Below, in pieces: positions 53,959 to 62,488 of a stretch of 64,000 nt of DNA. The notes under the pieces were generated by a model that saw nothing but the letters and a program-made list of their open reading frames with translations, made no database searches and was not told the origin of the DNA. The first letter of the stretch is position 1. Each line of letters starts with the position of its first letter. This DNA comes from Desulfovibrio sp. Marseille-P6017 (GTDB lineage: Bacteria; Bacillota_A; Clostridia; Peptostreptococcales; Peptostreptococcaceae): contig UWOR01000012.1 in the NCBI GenBank assembly GCA_900604495.1, positions 1 to 64,000 on the forward strand. The letters run 5' to 3'. Position numbers and translations under genes: made by a program.

Positions 53959-55266
53959 TTAAACCTCCGCATTATACCTATTAGTTTTATTTGTGTCGTT
54001 TAATAACTTTATATATTGATCAAATGTAAGCTTTTGCTTATAATTTGATAATATCTCTTTTGTACGTTTCCCATTATCTTTTAATAAATCTTTTACCGTC
54101 TCTGTAAAATAATCAATTGGTAATTCATATGCTATATGTGTATTTTCAGTCTTAAAGTCATTACCATGAACTCTTCCTGAAAACCCTGATACACCTATTT
54201 GAACAGTTGGAATTAAATATGATAAATCTCCTATATCTCCACTTGCAAATGAATGACAATTTGATAATATTTTATCTTCGTCCATAAATTTAAGCATATT
54301 ATCTTTTACTGCCTTTGTAAGGTGTTCATCTTGTGTTAAAGGTAAATATCCACCTGTATTTATAATTTCAAGGTCTGCACCAAGTGCTAAAGCTCCACCT
54401 CTAAATGCTCTATCTACTTTTGTGTTAACATCCATTATTGCATCTAAAGTTTTAGCTCTTATGTACATATCAATTGTTACTTTATCAGGGACACTGTTAA
54501 CACTTGTGCCTCCATCACTTATAACGTAATGAACTCTTATTGCATCTTCTTCTTTAAATGTTTCCCTTAAGTATGCTATTGCATTTAAAGCTATATTTGC
54601 TGCATTTAAAGCATTTACACCATCACAAGGATTAAGTCCTGCATGTGCAGATACACCTCTAAATATGATTTTCTTACCTAAGAATCCATTTAAACTTGAG
54701 TTTACTTCTGCCAAATGTTGAGTTCCTGGTGGCATTGCATGTGCTGATAAAACTAAGTCTATATCATCAAATGCACTAAGCTTAATCATTTCTTGCTTTC
54801 CAGATATATATGAAAGTTTATTTTCTTTTACTAGATTTTCTCTATAATCAAAATCACAATATTCCTCTGCTGGAGTTGCTATAAATGATATTTTTCCACC
54901 AAGCTCTTCAATGATATTAGATTCTTTTAAAGCTATAAATGTTCCTAGCATCATTCCAACTTGTGCATAATGACCACAAGAATGAGCACAATTATCTTTT
55001 TTTCCTAAGAACTGATGCTCTGTACTAGGTACTGAGTCTAGTTCACATAAAAGCGCTATATGAGGACCTTCCTTTTTAGACTCTATTGTTGCTCTTATTC
55101 CTGTTATTGCAATATCATTTTCGTAACTTATATTATATTTATCTAATTTTTCGCATATTTTTTTATTAGTTTCAAACTCTTTAAATCCAAGCTCTGGATT
55201 TTTAAATATATCTTCACTTAAATTAATCATTTCTTGTTTTAATGAATTAAAATCTAAATTATCCAT
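53959..55266 (-). CDS. M20-family amidohydrolase/peptidase
   Basis: A 435-residue metallohydrolase of the M20D/AbgB-like type. Metal-binding positions are visible in LLCELDSVP and NCAHSCGHYAQVG, plus the AEEYCDFD region, and a dimerisation domain with GVSAHAGLNPCDGVNA. It cleaves amide bonds in N-acyl amino acids or similar compounds. It is the first gene of the operon with the nucleoside importer. That pairing suggests the imported compound or a conjugate is deacylated, but the true substrate is unknown. Confidence 0.88.
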   Translation of the reverse strand: MDNLDFNSLKQEMINLSEDIFKNPELGFKEFETNKKICEKLDKYNISYENDIAITGIRATIESKKEGPHIALLCELDSVPSTEHQFLGKKDNCAHSCGHYAQVGMMLGTFIALKESNIIEELGGKISFIATPAEEYCDFDYRENLVKENKLSYISGKQEMIKLSAFDDIDLVLSAHAMPPGTQHLAEVNSSLNGFLGKKIIFRGVSAHAGLNPCDGVNALNAANIALNAIAYLRETFKEEDAIRVHYVISDGGTSVNSVPDKVTIDMYIRAKTLDAIMDVNTKVDRAFRGGALALGADLEIINTGGYLPLTQDEHLTKAVKDNMLKFMDEDKILSNCHSFASGDIGDLSYLIPTVQIGVSGFSGRVHGNDFKTENTHIAYELPIDYFTETVKDLLKDNGKRTKEILSNYKQKLTFDQYIKLLNDTNKTNRYNAEV

Positions 55267-55404
55267 AACTTACCTCGTTCCGAATATTATTATCAATATT
55301 CATTTTATTTTACGTCTTTATTATATAGATATTTTATTTTTTCAATACATAATAACTATTTTTTTGATGAATTTTGTATATTTTTGTATATTTTCGCGCA
55401 TTTA

Positions 55405-55443
55405 ACGAACGTTCATTATATATTATCCAATTATAATTGACTA
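55405..55443 (-). promoter_or_regulatory. Promoter with palindrome for the amidohydrolase-nup operon
   Basis: On the minus strand TAGTCA (55438-55443), a 17-base spacer and TATAAT (55415-55420). Immediately downstream the palindrome GAACGTTC (55407-55414), within ACGAACGTTCAT, covers the likely start site. It contains CGAA, as in PurR-type boxes, but one box alone is weak evidence. The rest of the 300-base gap has no gene. Confidence 0.45.
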
Positions 55444-55540
55444 AAATATATTTATGTCTTTATATTTATATTTTTTAATATGATTTTTTGATTTTAAATT
55501 ATTTTTAACTTAAAATCATTTCAAGTAGATAAATACATAA

Positions 55541-55572
55541 AAGAACAGCTATGTTTCAACATAGCTGTTCTT
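55541..55572 (-). terminator. Terminator of the amino acid ABC operon
   Basis: AAGAACAGCTATGTT/AACATAGCTGTTCTT (55541-55555 and 55558-55572), a perfect 15-bp stem with a two-base spacer, overlapping the ATPase stop codon. Confidence 0.88.
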
Positions 55573-56302
55573 AGTGAGAAATAACTTTATTTAAAAACTC
55601 CATACATCTTTCACTTTTAGCATCAGTAAATATCTCGTCAGGAGTAGAATCTTCTAATATATATCCTCCATCCATAAATATTACTCTATCTGACACCTCC
55701 CTAGCAAATCCCATTTCATGAGTTACAACTATCATTGTCATACCTTCTTTCGCTAAGTCCTTCATTACATTTAATACTTCCCCTACCATCTCTGGATCAA
55801 GAGCTGATGTAGGTTCATCAAACAACATAACCTTAGGATTCATGGCTAAAGCTCTAGCTATAGCAACCCTTTGTTTTTGTCCACCAGATAAGCTATTTGG
55901 GTAATTATCTTTCTTGCCTTCTAATCCAACTTTTCTTAGAAGTTTCATTGCAATATCTATTGATTCTTCTTTAGATATTTTCTTTAAAGACTGAGGTGCC
56001 ATCGTTATGTTTTCTAAAACTGTTTTATGAGGAAATAAATTAAATCCTTGAAATACCATTCCTATATTTTCTCTTAATTTATTTATATCCGATTTTTTAT
56101 CAAACAAGTCATGATCAAGTATTGTAACTTTACCATAATTTATTTGCTCTAATCCATTTAAACATCTCAAAAGTGTACTTTTACCAGAACCAGAAGGTCC
56201 GATTATACAAACAACTTCACCTTTTTTAATTTCTAAATTTATATCTTTTAAAACTTCTAAATTTCCAAAGTATTTTTTCAAATTGCTTACCTTTATTATC
56301 AC
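55571..56302 (-). CDS. glnQ: Polar amino acid ABC transporter ATPase (GlnQ-like)
   Basis: A 243-residue ATPase with Walker [10 protein letters not shown], signature [17 protein letters not shown] and Walker [21 protein letters not shown]. It powers amino acid import with the adjacent permease and binding protein. It starts at GTG 56302 (GGAG nine bases upstream), overlapping the permease stop by four bases (GTGA). A longer frame to 56338 has no suitable start. Substrate specificity (glutamine, cystine or other) is not decidable. Confidence 0.92.
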   Translation of the reverse strand: MIIKVSNLKKYFGNLEVLKDINLEIKKGEVVCIIGPSGSGKSTLLRCLNGLEQINYGKVTILDHDLFDKKSDINKLRENIGMVFQGFNLFPHKTVLENITMAPQSLKKISKEESIDIAMKLLRKVGLEGKKDNYPNSLSGGQKQRVAIARALAMNPKVMLFDEPTSALDPEMVGEVLNVMKDLAKEGMTMIVVTHEMGFAREVSDRVIFMDGGYILEDSTPDEIFTDAKSERCMEFLNKVISH

Positions 56303-56949
56303 GATGCCAATCTCCTTTCTACAAGCTTTGAAGCCCACATTAATAATGTTATTAATACTAAATACATTATTGCAACTATTCCATAAATCTCAAAAGCTTT
56401 GTATGTTGTACCAACTATTATTTGCCCACTTTGCATAAGCTCTCTAATACTTATTACAGATAATATTGAAGTATCTTTTATAGCAATTATAAATTGATTC
56501 ATAAGAGAAGGAATCATAATCTTAATAGCTTGTGGTAATATTACTTTTCTCATTGCCATAGATGTTGGCATACCTAAACTTCTTGCAGCTTCCATTTGAC
56601 CTATATCTACAGCTTGTATTCCACCTCTAAAAATTTCTGAAAGATACGCACCTGAATTCAATGCTAAAATCCAAATACCTGCTGAAACAGGATTAAATCT
56701 TATACCTAGAAACTGACCTAATCCAAAAAATATAAACATTGCCTGTATCATAAGTGGAGTTCCTCTAATAATTGTTGTATATATGAATGCTATTCCACTT
56801 ATGATTTTATACTTTGATATGCTTAAAATACCAAATATTAAACCTATGACACACGCTATAATTATTGCAAAAAAAGCTATTTTTACTGTTACTCCAAGCC
56901 CTGATAGCAGACTTGGTAAACTTTTTTTTAACAACTCTAAACTCACCAT
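56299..56949 (-). CDS. Polar amino acid ABC transporter permease
   Basis: A 216-residue HisM/GlnP-type permease with about five helices. The family motif [20 protein letters not shown] and coupling loop [20 protein letters not shown] are both present. It works with the ATPase and the lipoprotein encoded on either side. Full length; a single permease gene implies a homodimer. Confidence 0.92.
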   Translation of the reverse strand: MVSLELLKKSLPSLLSGLGVTVKIAFFAIIIACVIGLIFGILSISKYKIISGIAFIYTTIIRGTPLMIQAMFIFFGLGQFLGIRFNPVSAGIWILALNSGAYLSEIFRGGIQAVDIGQMEAARSLGMPTSMAMRKVILPQAIKIMIPSLMNQFIIAIKDTSILSVISIRELMQSGQIIVGTTYKAFEIYGIVAIMYLVLITLLMWASKLVERRLAS

Positions 56950-57019
56950 ATTTATCCCTCATATCTAGTTAAATTTTATATTGATTTAGTGTAAGTAAAT
57001 TTTCATACGCAGATATATT

Positions 57020-57808
57020 TTATTGGTCTATATATTGAGAAATTATTTCATCATACTTACCATTTTCTTTTATAGCTTTTAATCCTTCTTGAAATTTTTC
57101 TAATAACTCTGCATTTTGACCTTTATTAACTGCAAATCCATAATCAGCAGTTGTTACTTTATCCCCTGCTATTTTTAATTCGTTATCAGCATCAACTTTT
57201 ATTTTATATGCTATTACTGGATAATCTTCTAAAGCAAAGTCTGCATTTCCACCTTGAACTGCTAAAAACATAGCTGGAGAATCTTCAAAATGTTTTAATT
57301 CTAAGTTATATTTCTCTTGATTTTCTAAAGCCCAATTTTCCCCTGCTGTTCCTTTTTTAACCACAACTGTTTTTCCATTTAAATCTTTAACTCCGTTAAT
57401 TTCTGTATTATCAGAATCTACTACTATTGATAAACCTGATTCAAAGTAACCATCAGAGAAGTCTAAAGCTTCCTTTCTTTCATCAGTTATACTCATACCA
57501 GCTATGGCCCCATCAAGTTGATTTGAAGTTAGCGCTGGTATTATTGCATTAAAATCCATAGGCTTTAATTCATAATCAAATCCAGATTCTTCTGCTACTG
57601 CTGCTAATATCTCCACATCAATTCCTTTATATTCTCCATCTTCTTCAAATGAAAATGGTGCATATTTTGAATCCGTTGCTATTAAATATTTTGTTCCAGA
57701 GTCTGATATACTCTCATCTGAACCTGAGCTTTTAGATTGGCAACCTACAAGTAGTGTACCTGCCATTATAGCTGACATAGCTAACGTGAATAATTTGCTT
57801 TTTTTCAT
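57020..57808 (-). CDS. Amino acid ABC transporter binding lipoprotein
   Basis: A 262-residue lipoprotein with lipobox TLLVGC (Cys23) and a type II periplasmic binding fold. It shows APFSFEEDGEYKGIDVEILA, GAIAGMSITDERKEALDFSD and VKKGTAGENWALENQ. It captures a polar amino acid; which one cannot be told. First coding gene of the operon, behind a structured leader (57842-57933). Start ATG 57808 with AAGGGGG upstream. Confidence 0.92.
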   Translation of the reverse strand: MKKSKLFTLAMSAIMAGTLLVGCQSKSSGSDESISDSGTKYLIATDSKYAPFSFEEDGEYKGIDVEILAAVAEESGFDYELKPMDFNAIIPALTSNQLDGAIAGMSITDERKEALDFSDGYFESGLSIVVDSDNTEINGVKDLNGKTVVVKKGTAGENWALENQEKYNLELKHFEDSPAMFLAVQGGNADFALEDYPVIAYKIKVDADNELKIAGDKVTTADYGFAVNKGQNAELLEKFQEGLKAIKENGKYDEIISQYIDQ

Positions 57809-57841
57809 ATTTAACTTCCCCCTTATATTAGATAATTCAAT

Positions 57842-57894
57842 AAAAAAAGCAAAGTACGGCTATAGTAATACTTACTATAGAACCGCCTTTGCTT
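57842..57894 (-). terminator. Promoter-proximal terminator hairpin (attenuator or small RNA)
   Basis: AAGCAAAG (57847-57854) and CTTTGCTT (57887-57894) enclose a further stem CTATAGTA/TACTATAG with short CGG/CCG pairing, and the structure ends in five or more T on the minus strand. It begins within about 15 bases of the predicted start site and precedes the binding-lipoprotein gene by 34 bases. Confidence 0.65.
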
Positions 57895-57904
57895 CTATAA
57901 TATA

Positions 57905-57933
57905 TTTATACACTATTTTAGTGTAATTATCAA
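57905..57933 (-). promoter_or_regulatory. Promoter of the amino acid ABC leader
   Basis: TTGATA (57928-57933), exactly 17 bases, TATAAA (57905-57910) on the minus strand. The spacer contains the inverted repeat CACTA/TAGTG. It fires directly into the terminator hairpin at 57842-57894. The remaining part of the gap up to 58084 is A/T-rich without a gene. Confidence 0.6.
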
Positions 57934-58084
57934 AATATTTTGAATATAAACTATAACTTTTTACATAATGTATACACATTTTACTATTAAATAATACAGC
58001 GATTTCTTTAAGTAGTATTATTAAATATATTTAATTATAATTTATTAATTTATTTTTATATATAGAACTATAATTTATAAAATT

Positions 58085-59167
58085 TTATAGTTTCTTATCT
58101 TTACAAAAATATGAGCTTCTAATTTGTTCAATTATATTGCATTCATTATTTTCTATACTTGACATGCTAAATAATATATTCCCATTTACCTCTTCATAGC
58201 TTCTATTTATATCTATTTGTTTTGAAATTTCTTTTGATATATCTGTATTGCTTATATTTTCACCTATATATAATTTGACATTAGTACCTTTTGTTATATT
58301 TAACCACCATTTTACAAGTTCTTCATAAGGAGCATTTTTATTATCTATAGTCCAATAAATTTGAGGAGCTATATAATCTATAATTTCTTCCTCTATCCAT
58401 TTAACTGAGTCTGCAAAAACACTATAATAACTTTCAGAGCCATTAGTATTAGAACCTTTAGTGTCACTAGCTTTATTTTTCCATATGCCAAATGGACTAA
58501 CTCCAAACTGAATTCTAGGATTAGTTTTTTTAACTATATTATTTACCATCTTTATCATTTGAGTTATAAAATTACGTCTACTATTACCTATAATTCCGTT
58601 TTTATCTTCTTTATACGGTAACGGATAATTATATGGATAAAAGTAGTCATCAAAATGAATTCCATCAACATCATAATTACTTATTATTTCAAAAACAGTA
58701 TCCCCTATATATTTAATAACATTAATATTTGCTGGATTATAAAACAACGCATCATTATAAGATAATAACCAATCTGGATGTAATTTTGCCATATTATTAT
58801 CTGATAGTTCATTTAAATTAATTCCTTTTGTTGTTACTCTATATGGATTTAACCATGCATGAAATTCTATATTCCTTTTATGAGATTCTTCTATCATAAA
58901 TTCTAGAGGATCGTACCCTGGATTACATCCTTGTTCTCCTGTAATATACTTGGACCATGGATTTATACAAGATTTATAAAAAGCATCTGATGATGGTCTT
59001 ATTTGAACAAAAACTGAATTAAAATTTAAATCATTTATTATATTAAGGATATTTATAAATTCTTGTTTTTGTTTCTCTTTATTATTCAAAGTTTTCGGCC
59101 AATCAATGTTGTATACAGTAGCTATCCATACACCCCTAAGTTCTATATTTTTACAATTATCATTCAT
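58085..59167 (-). CDS. GHL10-family glycosyl hydrolase-like protein (YddW-like)
   Basis: A 360-residue protein of the GHL10/DUF187 family. It begins with ELRGVWIATVYNIDWP, followed by VFVQIRPSSDAFY, FHAWLNPYRV, the probable acid segment DGIHFDDYFYPY and a FGVSPFGIWKN strand. Homologues act on peptidoglycan or extracellular glycans. No N-terminal signal peptide is visible, unlike most family members, so it might be cytoplasmic or the start may be incomplete. It follows the ClC gene by 42 bases. Confidence 0.85.
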   Translation of the reverse strand: MNDNCKNIELRGVWIATVYNIDWPKTLNNKEKQKQEFINILNIINDLNFNSVFVQIRPSSDAFYKSCINPWSKYITGEQGCNPGYDPLEFMIEESHKRNIEFHAWLNPYRVTTKGINLNELSDNNMAKLHPDWLLSYNDALFYNPANINVIKYIGDTVFEIISNYDVDGIHFDDYFYPYNYPLPYKEDKNGIIGNSRRNFITQMIKMVNNIVKKTNPRIQFGVSPFGIWKNKASDTKGSNTNGSESYYSVFADSVKWIEEEIIDYIAPQIYWTIDNKNAPYEELVKWWLNITKGTNVKLYIGENISNTDISKEISKQIDINRSYEEVNGNILFSMSSIENNECNIIEQIRSSYFCKDKKL

Positions 59168-59209
59168 AAAACTACCCCTTCATAAAGTTAATATATTTTA
59201 TACACAACT

Positions 59210-60427
59210 TTATATATTATATTCTTGAGATGTATATATACCACTTTTACCTGCAAAAACATAACTAATTACACATGCTACAAATAAATATTTCATATTC
59301 ATAGATCCAAATAATTCCACTCCCATTATAAATGATGCAATCGGAGTTTTTGTGGCTCCACAAAATACACCTATCATGCCAAGACCCGCTAAGAATGACA
59401 TTGGAAGGCCAATCATAAAACTTAAAGTATTTCCTAAAGTAGCCCCTATTACAAATAAAGGAGTTACCTCTCCTCCTTGATATCCACTACCTAGTGTTAT
59501 AGATGTGAAAATTAACTTAAGTATAAAATCATAATTGTTAACAGGTATCTCAAAGGAGTATTTTAATAAATCTAAGCTTAACCCTAAATATATCCTACTA
59601 TTCACTATAAATACCAAAACTATAATTATTACTCCACCTAAAAAGCTTCTATTATATGGCATTCTTATATGATAACTAAAATACTTTTTTAATATATGTG
59701 TTAATTCTGAAAAAACTTTGCTTGTAATACCAAATAATATAGAACAAAGTGTCACCTTATAAAATATACTAACATCATCTATTACTCCCACCATACTATA
59801 GTTCATATGATGCACTTTTAAAATGTTCGATATTGAGTTTCCAATATAACTAGCTACAAAACAAGGTACGATAGCTTCATATCTCATTTTTCCTATAGAT
59901 GTAACCTCTAATCCAAATACTGTTCCTGATATAGGAGTACCAAACACAACTCCAAATCCACTACTTATACCACTTATAATTATCAAGTTTTTATCAGATT
60001 CATCTAATTTTAATAATTCTCCTAACTCTGAACATATACTCGCACCAATTTGTACTCCAGTACCTTCCCTACCTGCAGACCCTCCAAATAAATGAGTTGC
60101 TACTGTTCCTAAAAATACTAAAGGTGCCATTCTAAAAGGAATTCTCCCTTTACCATTGTTAATTCTTTCTATAATTAAATTATTTCCTTTTGATGAGTCT
60201 TTACCATATTTATAGTATAAAAAACTTATTATATATCCTCCTACTGGTAACAAATAAAGTAACCATGCATAAATCTGTCTAGTTTGTGTAACATATTCTA
60301 GACTTTTTAAAAATAAGGTTATTACTAGTCCAACACTTATCCCACTTATTAATGATAAAAAAAACCATTTAATAAAGTGAGCTATTATTAATCGACTTTC
60401 TTTAATATGATTATTTACAAAATCCAT
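59210..60427 (-). CDS. ClC-family chloride channel/transporter
   Basis: A 405-residue ClC protein with about ten to twelve membrane helices and no C-terminal CBS domains. Ion-pathway motifs are visible: GSAGREGTGVQ (with the gating-type glutamate), GFGVVFGTPISGTVFGLE, and GSGYQGGEVTPLFVIGATLG. It exchanges chloride or fluoride for protons or conducts chloride. First gene of a two-gene unit with the GHL10 gene. Confidence 0.9.
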   Translation of the reverse strand: MDFVNNHIKESRLIIAHFIKWFFLSLISGISVGLVITLFLKSLEYVTQTRQIYAWLLYLLPVGGYIISFLYYKYGKDSSKGNNLIIERINNGKGRIPFRMAPLVFLGTVATHLFGGSAGREGTGVQIGASICSELGELLKLDESDKNLIIISGISSGFGVVFGTPISGTVFGLEVTSIGKMRYEAIVPCFVASYIGNSISNILKVHHMNYSMVGVIDDVSIFYKVTLCSILFGITSKVFSELTHILKKYFSYHIRMPYNRSFLGGVIIIVLVFIVNSRIYLGLSLDLLKYSFEIPVNNYDFILKLIFTSITLGSGYQGGEVTPLFVIGATLGNTLSFMIGLPMSFLAGLGMIGVFCGATKTPIASFIMGVELFGSMNMKYLFVACVISYVFAGKSGIYTSQEYNI

Positions 60428-60489
60428 ATCTTCACCTCATTATTTAGCTTTTCCAATAGCTTTATAATAATTAGCATATTCTTTTAATT

Positions 60490-60549
60490 AGTATGTTTGA
60501 TTTCATTATTAAATTTATTTGACAGATTAAACATACTGTCCTATATAAT
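60490..60549 (+). promoter_or_regulatory. Promoter with flanking inverted repeat for the HD gene
   Basis: TTGACA (60519-60524) with TATATA at 17 bases or TATAAT at 19 bases (60544-60549). AGTATGTTT (60490-60498) and AAACATACT (60529-60537) are perfect 9-bp inverted arms bracketing the -35 box, a possible operator. Confidence 0.5.
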
Positions 60550-60583
60550 ATATATTGAATATAATTTTCAAGGAGGCATTAAT

Positions 60584-61573
60584 TTGGATTTAATTAATAT
60601 ATACAGCAAGGACTATCCAGTTTTTATAGAAGAATTAGTAAATACACCTGAATTTAAAAGATTAAATAATATAGGTATGAATTGTGGGTGTGAGTACACT
60701 GGTTTTCCTATATTTTCTAAAGGCAAAAACTATACTAGGTATACTCATAGTATAGGAGTATCACTTATTATTTGGAATTTTACAAAAGATATAAAACAAT
60801 CAATAGCAGGTTTACTTCACGACATAAGCTCTCCTGTTTTTGCTCATGTAATTGATTTTTTAAATGGAGATCATGAAAATCAAGAATCTACAGAGGAAAG
60901 GACTAAAGAAATTATAGAAAATTCTCAAGAGATACAAAGTATTCTTAAAAAATATAATTTAACAACTGATGATGTTTGCGATTATCATATGTATCCTATT
61001 GCAGATAATAATTCTCCTCTACTTTGTGCTGATAGATTAGAATATACTTTAGGAAATGCATTTTACTATGGATTTAAAAATATCAATGAAATTAAAAATA
61101 TATATGATGACTTAACTGTATCTAAAAATGAGTTTAAAGAAGATGAAATTTCATTTAGAACTTTAGATAAAGCTTTAGAGTTTACGTCTGTATCTCTACT
61201 AAATTCCAAGGTATACTCTTCAAACGAAGATAGATTTGCTATGCAATATTTGGCTGACTTATTAAAATTAGCTATAGAGAGAGATATTATAAATATAGAT
61301 GATTTATACACTACTGAATATAAAGTTATATCAATGTTAGAAAAAGATAAAGAATCAAAAGATATGCTTGATAGCTTTAAAAAGTTTTCTCAAGTTTTAA
61401 CTAGCAAAACAAAACCTCTTAATGGATATTGGGTCAATATACCTGCTAAGAGAAGATACATAAATCCTCAAGTAGTTTCTCTTGGCAGAGTTTCGAATTT
61501 ATCAAAAAAATTATCAAAAGATATAGATGAATTTTTAAAAGTAGATTTTAATATTTGGCTTAGTGGAAAATAA
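60584..61573 (+). CDS. HD-domain phosphohydrolase-like protein
   Basis: A 329-residue protein from TTG 60584 (AAGGAGG seven bases upstream). It has the HD signature: first histidine in TRYTHSIGV, the HD pair in GLLHDISSPVFAHVID, and a later aspartate (CADRLEYTLG). Family members hydrolyse phosphates of nucleotides or signalling molecules. The frame is open further upstream to 60497, but the promoter lies there, so those codons are not used. Single-gene unit. Confidence 0.82.
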   Translation: MDLINIYSKDYPVFIEELVNTPEFKRLNNIGMNCGCEYTGFPIFSKGKNYTRYTHSIGVSLIIWNFTKDIKQSIAGLLHDISSPVFAHVIDFLNGDHENQESTEERTKEIIENSQEIQSILKKYNLTTDDVCDYHMYPIADNNSPLLCADRLEYTLGNAFYYGFKNINEIKNIYDDLTVSKNEFKEDEISFRTLDKALEFTSVSLLNSKVYSSNEDRFAMQYLADLLKLAIERDIINIDDLYTTEYKVISMLEKDKESKDMLDSFKKFSQVLTSKTKPLNGYWVNIPAKRRYINPQVVSLGRVSNLSKKLSKDIDEFLKVDFNIWLSGK

Positions 61574-61576
61574 ATA

Positions 61577-61626
61577 AAATAAAAAATGGTACCTTCTGCT
61601 TAAATCAAAGGTACCATTTTTATTTT
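61577..61626. terminator. Terminator after the HD gene
   Basis: AAATAAAAAATGGTACC paired with GGTACCATTTTTATTTT (about 61577-61593 and 61610-61626), T-rich in both directions. Confidence 0.85.
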
Positions 61627-61741
61627 AACTATTAAATACACTTTCGTAGCATACATTTTTTAGCTTATTTGGGGTATTTTTAATACACTCATAAAACTGA
61701 TCTTTATATCAATTTGTTATAATAAGTAAATCTATAATGCT

Positions 61742-62056
61742 CTACTTAAATTCTTCCCAGACATCATTATTTAACTTAATGAAATACTTCTTTCCATCTC
61801 TTCTTCTGACATATCCCTCTTCATCCATGTAAATATAATGACTTTCATCCCAATCTACTTTTCTTACCTTGTATCCTTCTTTTAGTTTAGTTATAGCCTC
61901 TCCAAAATTCATCTTAGGTGCTTCTACTGATAGTGTCCCTTCACTTCTTTCCTCATAATTATCTTTCAAACATTCAATTGAACAAAATACTAAACCTCTC
62001 TCACATAAATGACAGTAATTATCTTCTAATTCAAATCCACACATGCAACATTTCAT
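61742..62056 (-). CDS. Zinc-finger protein with Tad2/DUF2829-like domain
   Basis: A 104-residue protein. Residues 1-30 form a cysteine-rich zinc module (CCMCGFELE, CHLCERG, CSIEC). The rest (from about 48) reads MNFGEAITKLKEGYKVRKVD, then ESHYIYMDEEGYVRR and DVWEEF. The opening xFGEAxxxLKxGxKVxRxxW-type pattern is that of DUF2829, the family containing the Thoeris anti-defence protein Tad2, which binds cyclic ADP-ribose-type signals. Here it is chromosomal and fused to a zinc finger. The assignment rests on the motif; a different function is possible. Confidence 0.6.
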   Translation of the reverse strand: MKCCMCGFELEDNYCHLCERGLVFCSIECLKDNYEERSEGTLSVEAPKMNFGEAITKLKEGYKVRKVDWDESHYIYMDEEGYVRRRDGKKYFIKLNNDVWEEFK

Positions 62057-62406
62057 ATATAACTACCTTCCCTAAATTAATCTCGTTATCATTTGTTATA
62101 TATAAGAATAAAATTACAAAAAAATTATTTAATAATATAAATATTATTTTAAAACTAAGTAGTATTAATTAGCCTGATTTCCATACCCCATCTTTATATT
62201 TTCTATTATATGAACCCATTTTTTAATTAATTCCATTTTAAATTCATATTATCTGTATTATTTTACAATAAAAATAATCTGTATCTTTTATTAGATTATC
62301 AGTAAACATATGTGTAAATTTGTAGTACTATCCTTATAAAAATAGATTTTATGTATTATTCAGTAAGATATGATTGAAATTTTTTGACTACCTTCTTAGT
62401 TTTTAT
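62057..62406. other. Intergenic region without visible gene
   Basis: A/T-rich sequence with no frame of useful length, no ribosome binding site plus start, and no strong stem-loop apart from the terminator that follows at 62407. Confidence 0.6.
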
Positions 62407-62466
62407 AAAAAAAATACATCTTCCAAATATATGCAGATTACCATATATTCAAAAGATGCATTTATA
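62407..62466 (-). terminator. Terminator of the ABC-F gene
   Basis: AAATACATCTT with CATATATT-type inner pairing and its complement (AAAGATGCATTT), 22 bases beyond the ABC-F stop. On the minus strand it ends in eight or more T. Confidence 0.8.
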
Positions 62467-62488
62467 TTTTAATTAAGTTTTATTTATA

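Noticed and set aside
19457..62056. A Thoeris-type link between the SIR2-like gene and the Tad2-like gene
   Set aside because: They are about 41 kb apart, there is no TIR gene in the window, and the SIR2 protein lacks a SLOG domain. Nothing beyond family names ties them together.
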